Source: JBDUDK01 sp040002995 (GTDB taxonomy: Bacteria; Actinomycetota; Acidimicrobiia; Acidimicrobiales; Ilumatobacteraceae). Taken from it: 64,000 nt of DNA. Below the pieces are notes generated by a model that was not told where the DNA came from, did not search any database, and saw only the letters and a list, made by a program, of their open reading frames with translations. The position numbers were made by a program, and so were the translations under genes. Shown here in pieces: positions 9,134 to 15,897 of the stretch. The stretch's first letter is position 1. Each line of letters begins with the position of its first letter. The stretch covers positions 1 to 64,000 of the forward strand of contig JBDUDK010000064.1 in NCBI GenBank assembly GCA_040002995.1. The letters are read 5' to 3'.

Positions 9134-10293
9134 GCGGGCTCCCGCCTGCGGCCCCTATGGGCGTCGGCCCAATCGGCCGCGAAGGGACGCCCCGGGGTGA
9201 CGTTGACGAGATGAGTCACGCCCGGTGGTTTCGCGACGGGCGTCGTATCGCAGACCACGACGGTGGTGGTGGAGAAACGCCGGGAAGCGCGGCCAAGCGT
9301 CTCGAGCTCACCCGGTGGCGTGCGCCCCACCACGACCACCAACGATCCGCCGACGGCTCGACCGAGAGCGGCGGTAAGAGCCGGCTGCGAACCGCGTGTC
9401 GACGGGTGCACGACCGCGAGATATTCCATCGAAGCTTCGAAGGCATGGCCGGACGCGAAGCCGCTGTCGGTGCCGTCGGTGGTGACGATGCGGACGAGGT
9501 CGTGGCGATGCCACCCGGCAAGCAAGATGCTCGCGGTGGCCGACACCGCGGTTTCGAACGTTTCTTCGTCGTAACCGAGTTGGCGAGTGTCGAGCATGAC
9601 TGTGGTGCGTCCCTGCCACGGCAGCTCGTCCTGGCGCACCATCAATTCGTCGTTGCGTGCCGTGCTCGGCCAGTGAACCCGTCGGAGGTCGTCGCCGACC
9701 ACATAGGGACGCAGCGCGTAGAAGTCCTCGCCATGGCGTCCGAGTGCGTTGGGATGTTCGGCCCCCGCATGGGGGTCTCGGTTGCCCGATGCCGGTTTCG
9801 CTTCGAGCTCCTCCACCGCCGGGTACACGGTGAGCTCGACCCTAGGTGCGCCAATCGCCTCTATCGCAGCGAGTCCGAACGGATCTTGCACACGCACCAA
9901 CAGAGGTCCGATCGCGACCACGCCGCGACGCGCCGTCGGAAGGCGGTACGCGGCGCGGGCCGCGGCCTTGCGCCGGAGCGGTGCCACGTGAAGTCGAGCG
10001 CCCTTGGTGCCCGCCACCGGATCTGTAAGCGCGAGCAGTGGCGAACGGGCGCGTCCGAGGTTCGTGACGCGAAGCTCGACCTTGGCGGTGCCCCCGGCAT
10101 GCACGCGAAGGGGAGTGACCTCCCGCGCCACTTCAAGACGAAGTCGCACGAAGCGCACGATGGCCCACGCACCCCCGACGAGAACGAGGAGGCCGAGGCC
10201 AATCACGAAGAGCTCGATGATGCCGAACGCGCGACCCGCGAAAACCGTGAACGCGCCGACAAGAGCGACAGCCCATCCCCGGGAGGTGGGCAC
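9130..10293 (-). CDS. DUF58 domain-containing protein
   Basis: A 387-residue protein with two N-terminal membrane helices (about 5-45), a beta-rich segment, and the DUF58 signature: EDFYALRPYVVGDDLRRVHW, followed by STARNDELMVRQ. The C-terminal half resembles a von Willebrand A-like fold (TTVMLDTRQLG). DUF58 proteins are regular partners of MoxR AAA+ ATPases. Its last 4 bases overlap the TgpA-like gene and its start is 2 bp after the MoxR stop, so all three are one transcription unit. Confidence 0.9.
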   Translation of the reverse strand: MPTSRGWAVALVGAFTVFAGRAFGIIELFVIGLGLLVLVGGAWAIVRFVRLRLEVAREVTPLRVHAGGTAKVELRVTNLGRARSPLLALTDPVAGTKGARLHVAPLRRKAAARAAYRLPTARRGVVAIGPLLVRVQDPFGLAAIEAIGAPRVELTVYPAVEELEAKPASGNRDPHAGAEHPNALGRHGEDFYALRPYVVGDDLRRVHWPSTARNDELMVRQDELPWQGRTTVMLDTRQLGYDEETFETAVSATASILLAGWHRHDLVRIVTTDGTDSGFASGHAFEASMEYLAVVHPSTRGSQPALTAALGRAVGGSLVVVVGRTPPGELETLGRASRRFSTTTVVVCDTTPVAKPPGVTHLVNVTPGRPFAADWADAHRGRRREPA

Positions 10294-10295
10294 CG

Positions 10296-11276
10296 TCAGC
10301 CTGCAGTCGCGCGGCCGCTCGGCACCGGCACCGCGGCGAGCAACTCGCCGATGACGTGCTTGGTGTCCGCGCCCGTGAGTTGGGCGTCGGGCGCCATCAG
10401 GAGGCGGTGGGCGAGTACCGGAACGGCGACGGCCTTTACGTCGTCGGGTACGACGTAGTTGCGGCCGTTGGCGGCGGCGTGCGCGCGCGACGCTCGTTGG
10501 AGCGCGAGCGTGGCGCGCGGGGACATACCGAGCGAGAGGCTGCGGTGGCGGCGGCTGGCGTCGGCGAGATCGACGAAATACGACCGGAGGCCCGGCGCGA
10601 TGTGGACGGTACGAACCGCAGCCGCCATGCGGCGCACATCGAGCGCCGACGCGACGGCAGCGAGATCGGGGAGGCGGCTGCCTTCACCGTGGCGCTCGAG
10701 GATCTCGATCTCGCTTGCCCGCGCCGGGTATCCGACCGAAAGGCGCATGAGGAAGCGGTCGAGTTGGCTCTCCGGGAGCGGGTAGGTGCCCTCGTGTTCG
10801 ATCGGGTTCTGCGTGGCAATCACCATGAACGGCGCTTCGAGTGGGTACGTCGTTCCGTCGACGGTGATCTGACGTTCTTCCATCGCCTCGAGAAGAGCTG
10901 ACTGGGTCTTTGGTGAGGCGCGGTTGATCTCGTCGGCCAGCACGATGTTGGCGAAGATCGGGCCACGCCGGAACTCGAAGAGGTCGCGTCCTCGATTCCA
11001 AACCGTGACGCCGACCACGTCGGACGGCAGCAGGTCGGGGGTGAACTGCACCCGACCCCACTGGCAGTTGATGGATGCCGAGAGCGCCTTGGCGAGGCTG
11101 GTCTTGCCCACCCCAGGGACGTCCTCGATGAGGAGGTGGCCTTCGGCCACGAGACACATGAGCGCCAACTCCACGACCTCCGGCTTGCCTTGGATCACCT
11201 GCTGGACGTTGTCGGTTATCAGAGCGAACAAGTCGGTGAAGGTGGTCGGCGTGGCGGCCGGCTGCGGAGACGACAT
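10296..11276 (-). CDS. MoxR-family AAA+ ATPase
   Basis: A 326-residue AAA+ ATPase (AAA_3 plus lid). Walker A is GVGKTS (55-60), Walker B is VLADEINRA (D115, E116), sensor 1 lies in FMVIATQNPIEHEGTYPLPE, and the arginine-bearing SQLDRFLMR follows. MoxR proteins are thought to act as chaperones or maturation factors for partner proteins, here probably the DUF58 and TgpA-like products encoded downstream. It is divergent from the ROK kinase, with 32 bp between starts, so the two promoters must overlap. Confidence 0.93.
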   Translation of the reverse strand: MSSPQPAATPTTFTDLFALITDNVQQVIQGKPEVVELALMCLVAEGHLLIEDVPGVGKTSLAKALSASINCQWGRVQFTPDLLPSDVVGVTVWNRGRDLFEFRRGPIFANIVLADEINRASPKTQSALLEAMEERQITVDGTTYPLEAPFMVIATQNPIEHEGTYPLPESQLDRFLMRLSVGYPARASEIEILERHGEGSRLPDLAAVASALDVRRMAAAVRTVHIAPGLRSYFVDLADASRRHRSLSLGMSPRATLALQRASRAHAAANGRNYVVPDDVKAVAVPVLAHRLLMAPDAQLTGADTKHVIGELLAAVPVPSGRATAG

Positions 11277-11308
11277 GGGTCGGCAGCGTAGGCGTCTACC
11301 GTCGTGAC

Positions 11309-12166
11309 GTGGATGTCGGCTTGGCGATCGACATCGGAGGCACCAAGCTCGCGGTCGGTCTCGTCGATGAGAACGGACGCATTCTCACGCAACGGCGGGC
11401 GAAGACCGTTGTCGACGAGCCGTGGCCGGCGCTCGCCGACCTTGTCGGTGACGTGCTCGCGGGTGCCCCGAAGGTCAGTGTGATCGGCGTGGGGGCCGGC
11501 GGTCCGATGACCCCGGGAGGCGAGCAGGTGTCCCCGCTGAATATCGCGGGCTGGAGAGATTTTCCGCTTCGGTCACGACTCGCCGAGCTGACGCGGTTGC
11601 CGGTTTTCATCGACAACGACGCCAAGGCACTGGCGCTCGCCGAAGGCTGGCTGGGTGCGGCGGCGGGTTGGCGCAACTTCATCGGCATGGTCGTGTCCAC
11701 CGGGGTCGGCGGCGGAATCGTGCTCGACGGGCGACTGCTCGATGGCGCCGCGGGCAACGCCGGTCATATCGGCCATGTCATCGTCGAGCCCGACGGGCGG
11801 GCCTGCGCGTGTGGCGGCCGCGGATGCCTCGAGGCCGAGACGTCTGGACCATCCATCGCCGCGGTCACGGGACGGCCCGCGGAGGAGGCGCCGCCCGAGA
11901 TCGTCGCCCGCACTGGCCGGCTCGTCGGGCGAGCGGTCGCGAGCGTCTGCAATCTCCTCGATCTGCGTCTCGCGGTCGTGGCCGGCTCGGTCGCCCTTGG
12001 TTATGGCGCGCCGTTCTTTGCCGCCGCCCAGCGCGAGCTCGACGAGCGCGCCCGCATCGAGTTCGCTCGCGGCGCGCGCATCGTGCCCGCAGGTCTCGGC
12101 GCCGAAGCCGCACTCATTGGCGCCGCGGCCGTCGGATGGAGGGGCCTGGGCCGGGACCTGTGGTGA
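11309..12166 (+). CDS. ROK-family sugar kinase (glucokinase-like)
   Basis: A 285-residue ROK protein without a DNA-binding domain, hence a kinase rather than a repressor. It has the ATP-phosphate motif DIGGTK (8-13), catalytic Asp104 in IDNDAKA, and the ROK zinc site: H156 plus C166, C168 and C173 in ACACGGRGC. Glucose is the commonest substrate of such proteins; N-acetylmannosamine or fructose cannot be excluded. GTG start. It is followed after 20 bp by the acyl-CoA dehydrogenase gene. Confidence 0.87.
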   Translation: MDVGLAIDIGGTKLAVGLVDENGRILTQRRAKTVVDEPWPALADLVGDVLAGAPKVSVIGVGAGGPMTPGGEQVSPLNIAGWRDFPLRSRLAELTRLPVFIDNDAKALALAEGWLGAAAGWRNFIGMVVSTGVGGGIVLDGRLLDGAAGNAGHIGHVIVEPDGRACACGGRGCLEAETSGPSIAAVTGRPAEEAPPEIVARTGRLVGRAVASVCNLLDLRLAVVAGSVALGYGAPFFAAAQRELDERARIEFARGARIVPAGLGAEAALIGAAAVGWRGLGRDLW

Positions 12167-12186
12167 CCGGCGAGTATCCTCAGGGC

Positions 12187-13404
12187 ATGCAGCCGAGCTA
12201 CAGCGCGGAAGCCGAGGTTTACCGCGAGAAGGTCCAGGCGTTTCTCGCCGAGCACCTTCCGCCTGATTGGAAGGGCATCGGCGCACTGGAGGGCGAGGCC
12301 CACGAGCATTTCGTCGACGAGTGGCGCAAGATCCTTTTTGAGAATGGCTACCTCGCCACCCGATGGCCGGTGGAGTACGGCGGTGGGGGGCTGTCGCCAC
12401 TCGAAGGCGTGATCGTCGCTGAGGAGTTCGCCAAGGCGGGGGTACCCACCGGAGGGCCAAACGACGCGTTCGGCATCTCGATGCTCGGCAACACCCTCCT
12501 GAGGTGGGGTACCGAGGAGCAGAAGAGTTACTACTTGCCCCGCGTGCTCTCCAAGGAGGACACGTGGTGTCAGGGCTACTCGGAGCCCAATGCCGGTTCC
12601 GATCTCGGCAATCTCGGCTGCCGTGCCGTCCTCGACGGCGATCAGTGGGTCATCAACGGGCAGAAGATCTGGACGTCGGCCGGCCATCTCGCCGACCACA
12701 TTTTTCTTCTGACTCGCACCGACCCCGATGCGCCCAAGCACAAGGGCATCACCTTCCTCCTCGTGCCGATGAAGCAACCAGGCGTCGAAGTCCGCCCCAT
12801 CAAGATGATCTCGGGCGAAAGCGAATTCAACGAGGTCTTCTTCACCGATGCGGTGTGTCCGAAGGAAAACGTCGTCGGTGGTGTGAACAACGGTTGGGCC
12901 GTCGCGATGACGTTGCTCGGCTTCGAGCGCGGCGAGGCGGCCGCCACGATGCCGATCGGGTTCCAGGTCGAACTCGACCGTCTGTTCGCATTCGCGAGGG
13001 AACTCGGTGTCAGTGACGATCCGATCGTGCGGCAACGGCTGGCGTGGTGCCACTCGAAGGTGCAGATCATGCGTTGGAACGGCTTGCGCACACTCACGCG
13101 CTTCCTCCACGGTGAGCATCCCGGTCCTGAGGCCGCGCTGTCGAAGTTGTACTGGAGCGAGTACCACCGCGCCGTGACCGAGCTGGCGATGGACATCATG
13201 GGCGCACAGGGGCTCGCGCCCGAAGGACGGCGGCCAGCGAGTGCGTTCCGCAGCGACGACCTTGGCGCGCCCAACTCGACGAACTCGTGGGCGATGACCT
13301 TTCTCAACGCACGCGCGGGAACGATCTACGCGGGAACCTCTCAGATCCAGCGAAACATCATCGGTGAAATGGTCCTGGGACTGCCGAAGGAGCCGAAGGC
13401 GTGA
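12187..13404 (+). CDS. acyl-CoA dehydrogenase
   Basis: A 405-residue FAD-dependent acyl-CoA dehydrogenase. Visible motifs: GYSEPNAGSDLGNLG (FAD/substrate loop), WVINGQKIWTSAGHLAD, and the C-terminal AGTSQIQRNIIGEMVLGLPKE. The ATG at 12187 starts the protein where family members begin; upstream codons in frame overlap the kinase gene and have no similarity. The 3' end is part of a 65-bp tandem repeat. Reading the last repeat copy in this frame would give a 6-residue longer C-terminus, so the present stop may be a product of repeat expansion. The chain-length specificity is unknown. Confidence 0.92.
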   Translation: MQPSYSAEAEVYREKVQAFLAEHLPPDWKGIGALEGEAHEHFVDEWRKILFENGYLATRWPVEYGGGGLSPLEGVIVAEEFAKAGVPTGGPNDAFGISMLGNTLLRWGTEEQKSYYLPRVLSKEDTWCQGYSEPNAGSDLGNLGCRAVLDGDQWVINGQKIWTSAGHLADHIFLLTRTDPDAPKHKGITFLLVPMKQPGVEVRPIKMISGESEFNEVFFTDAVCPKENVVGGVNNGWAVAMTLLGFERGEAAATMPIGFQVELDRLFAFARELGVSDDPIVRQRLAWCHSKVQIMRWNGLRTLTRFLHGEHPGPEAALSKLYWSEYHRAVTELAMDIMGAQGLAPEGRRPASAFRSDDLGAPNSTNSWAMTFLNARAGTIYAGTSQIQRNIIGEMVLGLPKEPKA

Positions 13405-13531
13405 GCCGGCGGCGACGGTGGCAGGGTGGGTGGGCATGTCATGGTTTGCCGAAGGAGCCGAAGGCGTGAGCCGGCGGCGACGGTGGCAGGGTGGGTGGGC
13501 ATGTCATGGTTTGCCGAAGGAGCCGAAGGCG
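13382..13531 (+). repeat. 65-bp direct tandem repeat (2.3 copies) at the acyl-CoA dehydrogenase 3' end
   Basis: Two full identical 65-bp units (13382-13446, 13447-13511) are followed by the first 20 bases of a third (13512-13531). Each unit starts TGCCGAAGGAGCCGAAGGCG, which codes for the dehydrogenase C-terminus in the first copy. As 65 is not a multiple of three, each added copy changes the frame. The identity of the copies points to recent duplication or an ongoing variable-number repeat. Confidence 0.97.
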
Positions 13532-13565
13532 CCTGAGAGCGTGAAGGGCTGACGGCTCGCGAGTC

Positions 13566-13814
13566 ATGAGATGGGCGGCGGCGGTCGGTGCGGTTGCGGC
13601 GCGTCCGCGTCTGTGGCCGACTGCGTTTCGCCAGGTCCGCCGTCTCGTTCCCTCGCGCTGGTGGACACGAGCGCCGTTTATGCCCGTCCCCGACCGTGAC
13701 TACCTCCGCTTTCGGCTGACGACGCACTACGGCGACCCTCGGGGTCACCCGAGTGGCCACGATGTGGTGAGCTATTTGGCGTGGTGCGCGCAGATGCGTC
13801 AGGTCGGGGCATGA
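13566..13814 (+). CDS. small Trp/Arg-rich protein of unknown function
   Basis: An 82-residue basic protein with an N-terminal Ala-rich stretch, then RRLVPSRWWTRAPFMPVPDRDYLRFRL and HDVVSYLAWCAQMR. The well-spaced aromatic and charged residues and an end like DVVxYLxWC look like a real conserved protein rather than a chance frame, but no family can be named. It has no clear signal peptide or membrane helix. It lies between the repeat array and the HNH gene; the preceding 160 bp hold only the repeat and a short unique stretch. Confidence 0.6.
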   Translation: MRWAAAVGAVAARPRLWPTAFRQVRRLVPSRWWTRAPFMPVPDRDYLRFRLTTHYGDPRGHPSGHDVVSYLAWCAQMRQVGA

Positions 13815-13884
13815 GTTCGGAGCCCGCCCCAGGAGATGCATTTGCCGCACGGCGTCCGGCGGGGGCCGAGGTAGGTTCGCCGTC

Positions 13885-14397
13885 ATGACCGGGGCGCTCG
13901 TGCTGAATGGCACCTTCGAGCCGATCTGCGTCGTACCCGGACGCCGCGCGATATGCCTGGTCTTGGCGGGCAAGGCCGATCTCATCGAAAGCGATGGGGG
14001 CGAAGTGCGGTCGGAACGCCTCACCATGGCGCGTCCTTCGATCATCCGGTTGCGTTATGTCGTCAAGGTTCCCTACGTGAGGCGCACGGCCCTCAGCCGC
14101 AGGGCGGTGTTCGCGCGCGACGACCATCGGTGCCAGTACTGCGGCGCCACCGCCGACTCCATCGATCACGTGGTGCCTCGCTCGCGTGGGGGCGAGCACG
14201 CCTGGGACAACGTGGTGGCCGCGTGCCGCCCGTGCAACATCCGCAAACGCGATCGCCCGTTGGAGGAGTCCGGCATGCGCCTCGCCCGCCGGCCGGTCGC
14301 GCCGCGCGACATCTCTTGGGTGACGGTTGCGGTCGGTCGTGTGCCCGAGGCGTGGCGGCCGTATCTCGACGTGCGGGCCGCCGGCCTCACCGCCTGA
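13885..14397 (+). CDS. HNH endonuclease-domain protein
   Basis: A 170-residue protein with an HNH nuclease domain: zinc ligands C83xxC86 and C114xxC117, the catalytic IDHVVPRSRGG segment (D94-H95) and N109. The N-terminal region (GALVLNGTFEPICVVPGRRAICLVLAGKADLIE) matches the standalone HNH proteins common in actinobacteria and cyanobacteria, encoded outside mobile elements. The biological role is unknown; DNA nicking or repair is inferred from the fold only. It is followed after 4 bp by the lipoate-ligase-like gene. Confidence 0.88.
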   Translation: MTGALVLNGTFEPICVVPGRRAICLVLAGKADLIESDGGEVRSERLTMARPSIIRLRYVVKVPYVRRTALSRRAVFARDDHRCQYCGATADSIDHVVPRSRGGEHAWDNVVAACRPCNIRKRDRPLEESGMRLARRPVAPRDISWVTVAVGRVPEAWRPYLDVRAAGLTA

Positions 14398-14401
14398 GCG
14401 G

Positions 14402-15073
14402 GTGAGCTGGGCCCTCGAGAGAGCCAGAGGCGAAGCGGCGAGCTTCCACGCGCGTGAACTCCCCGAACCGCTCGAGCGAACAGCGTGGATCTTCGACGTC
14501 GACGCACCCGCGCTCGTATTGGGCTCGACCCAGTCGATGGCCGGAGTCGACGTCGAGGCGTGCGGGCGCGCCGGTGTCGATGTCGTGCGCCGGCGCAGCG
14601 GGGGCGGCGCCGTCCTCCTCGATCCGGATGACGCGACCTGGGTCGATCTGATGGTGCCACGCGACGACCCTTTGTGGGACGACGACATCGCGCGGGCGGC
14701 CCACTGGGTCGGCGAGGCGTGGGCTCACGCGCTCGGCGCCGGTGGTGTGCCGGACGATGCCGTCACGGTGCACCGGGGCGGGCTCGTGCGGGGTCCGTGG
14801 TCGGATCGTGTCTGCTTCGCCGGTGTTGGGCCGGGCGAGGTCTTGTTTGACGGCACGAAGCTCGTCGGTGTCTCGCAGCGGCGGACGCGGTCGGGGGCCC
14901 GGTTCCAGTGCGTGTTGTTGCGGCGCTGGCGGCCCGAGCGCTTGATCGAGCTGCTCGCCCCACCTTGGCCCACCGTCTTGGAGTTGGCCGGTGTGGCCAC
15001 CGATACCACACGCCTCGGCCTCGACCCCGACCTGGTGGTCGACGCCCTCCTCACCCACCTCGCCGCCCTCTAG
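14402..15073 (+). CDS. lipoate-protein ligase A family protein (BPL/LPL domain)
   Basis: A 223-residue protein of the biotin/lipoate ligase fold. VVRRRSGGGAVLLDPDDATWVDLMVP is the lipoate-adenylate binding signature, and GTKLVGVSQRRTRSGARFQ carries the ligase lysine region. It is shorter than typical LplA (about 330 residues), without the C-terminal accessory domain. It may be a lipoyl/octanoyl transferase or an enzyme acting on another cofactor. GTG start 4 bp after the HNH stop; that start is inferred from spacing. Confidence 0.75.
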   Translation: MSWALERARGEAASFHARELPEPLERTAWIFDVDAPALVLGSTQSMAGVDVEACGRAGVDVVRRRSGGGAVLLDPDDATWVDLMVPRDDPLWDDDIARAAHWVGEAWAHALGAGGVPDDAVTVHRGGLVRGPWSDRVCFAGVGPGEVLFDGTKLVGVSQRRTRSGARFQCVLLRRWRPERLIELLAPPWPTVLELAGVATDTTRLGLDPDLVVDALLTHLAAL

Positions 15074-15150
15074 CAAAACGCCCCAATTGGCGAACTGTTC
15101 GCGTTTCGCGGTCGCCCAGTGCCTCGAAACGCGAACAGTTCACGTTTTGC
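15073..15150. repeat. long nested inverted repeat upstream of mraZ
   Basis: A perfect 17-bp inverted repeat, GAACTGTTCGCGTTTCG (15092-15108) against 15125-15141, has a 16-nt loop. It is nested in 8-bp outer arms GCAAAACG (15073-15080) and CGTTTTGC (15143-15150), joined by an asymmetric bulge. It begins at the last base of the lipoate-ligase-like gene's stop codon and ends 33 bp before the MraZ-box array. It could be a bidirectional terminator, an insulator for the dcw operon or a small palindromic element. There is no T-run after either arm. Confidence 0.85.
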
Positions 15151-15182
15151 GTGGGGATAGGGGAAGGAAAAAGGTTGCTCTA

Positions 15183-15217
15183 TGGGGGGTTGTGGTTTAG
15201 GGTGGGTCGAAGTGGGG
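15183..15217 (+). promoter_or_regulatory. putative MraZ operator (10-bp-periodic TGG array)
   Basis: TGGGG (15183), TGGTT (15193), TGGGT (15203) and TGGGG (15213) recur at exact 10-bp steps. E. coli MraZ is known to bind TGGGN direct repeats separated by 5-nt spacers just upstream of its own gene. The array ends 68 bp before the mraZ ATG. This suggests autoregulation of the dcw operon by MraZ. Confidence 0.72.
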
Positions 15218-15285
15218 GATCGGGGCGCCGGGTTGACTCGTCAACTCCCCGATCTGCACACGAGGCAGAAACGAGGCGTTTCCAG

Positions 15286-15696
15286 ATGTTCGTGGGGCAG
15301 TTCGAGCACCAGCTCGACGATAAGGGCCGGCTGGTCCTCCCCTCGGCATTCCGGGAGCGCCTGGCCGTGGGCGGCTACATCGCCCAGGGTCTCGATCGCT
15401 GCCTCGCCGTGTGGACCCCGGACGACTACCAGCGGGAGGCCGACGAGATGGTGGAGAGGGTCAAGCGGGGTGAGGTCGAGCGCAATGCGCTTCGTGCCCT
15501 TGCCGCGAACACCTTCGAGATCAAGCCCGACGCTCAGGGCCGCATTGCGGTCCCCGCCTCCCTACGGACCTACGCCGGGCTCACCAAGGAGGTCACCGTG
15601 ATCGGTGCCTTTGCGAGCATCGAGCTGTGGGATTCGGCGAAATGGAATCAGGTCAACTCGTCCGGCGGGGCCCTCCTTGCCGGCCAGGACAGCTGA
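15286..15696 (+). CDS. mraZ: transcriptional regulator MraZ
   Basis: A 136-residue protein with two SpoVT-AbrB/MraZ domains, each with the DxxGR-x3-P signature: DDKGRLVLP (11-19) and DAQGRIAVP (82-90). MraZ forms a ring and binds TGGGN repeats upstream of the dcw operon, repressing it in E. coli. The ATG at 15286 gives the canonical MFVGQFEHQLDDKGR start with CGAGG about 9 nt upstream. It is the first gene of the cluster, separated from rsmH by a 201-bp structured leader instead of the usual short gap. Confidence 0.96.
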   Translation: MFVGQFEHQLDDKGRLVLPSAFRERLAVGGYIAQGLDRCLAVWTPDDYQREADEMVERVKRGEVERNALRALAANTFEIKPDAQGRIAVPASLRTYAGLTKEVTVIGAFASIELWDSAKWNQVNSSGGALLAGQDS

Positions 15697-15703
15697 AAGG
15701 AGG
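15697..15703 (+). promoter_or_regulatory. strong Shine-Dalgarno-like site with no start codon in range
   Basis: AAGGAGG begins directly after the mraZ stop codon. No ATG, GTG or TTG lies 4-15 nt downstream. The next ATG in this leader is at 15772, within the hairpin loop. The site may instead pair within the leader RNA or bind ribosomes that have finished mraZ. Confidence 0.5.
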
Positions 15704-15743
15704 AACGAGGACCCCGCACCAGGCTCGGCGCTCACCGCGTCGT

Positions 15744-15861
15744 CGCTCATCCGCAGTCTCCCGACCGACAAGATGGACAGCCCCAACTCCGCCCGCTTCC
15801 GTCTGCACGATCGGGGAGACATCCCGACGGCAACCGTCGGTCGGGGGACTGCGGATAAGCG
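15744..15861 (+). promoter_or_regulatory. candidate mraW-type structured leader RNA between mraZ and rsmH
   Basis: Two 26-nt arms, 15744-15769 and 15836-15861, are complementary apart from one C-A mismatch and one G-U wobble. They enclose a 66-nt GC-rich loop. Inside, CCGACGG (15824-15830) and CCGTCGG (15834-15840) can form an alternative 7-bp hairpin, and TCGGG/CCCGA (15811-15815/15823-15827) another, so mutually exclusive folds are possible. Known: a conserved 'mraW RNA motif' was described bioinformatically in actinobacteria upstream of mraW (rsmH). Identity with that motif is inferred from position, not checked against a covariance model. Confidence 0.68.
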
Positions 15862-15897
15862 ACGCTCGATGAACCGCCGGGCTTAGCTGGGCGCCAC

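Noticed and set aside
11668..12186. In-frame upstream extension of the acyl-CoA dehydrogenase
   Set aside because: The 173 extra codons are an alternative frame of the ROK kinase gene and are Arg-rich; family members start at the MQPSYSAEAE position.
13382..13531. Possible CRISPR-like repeat array
   Set aside because: The units are directly contiguous with no spacers, only 2.3 copies are present, and no cas gene is nearby; it is a plain tandem duplication.
15605..15886. Small open frame (and internal ATG at 15772) across the mraZ-rsmH gap
   Set aside because: The translation is Arg/Ser-rich without recognisable features and is fully explained by the inverted-repeat RNA structure; the ATG at 15772 has no SD next to it.
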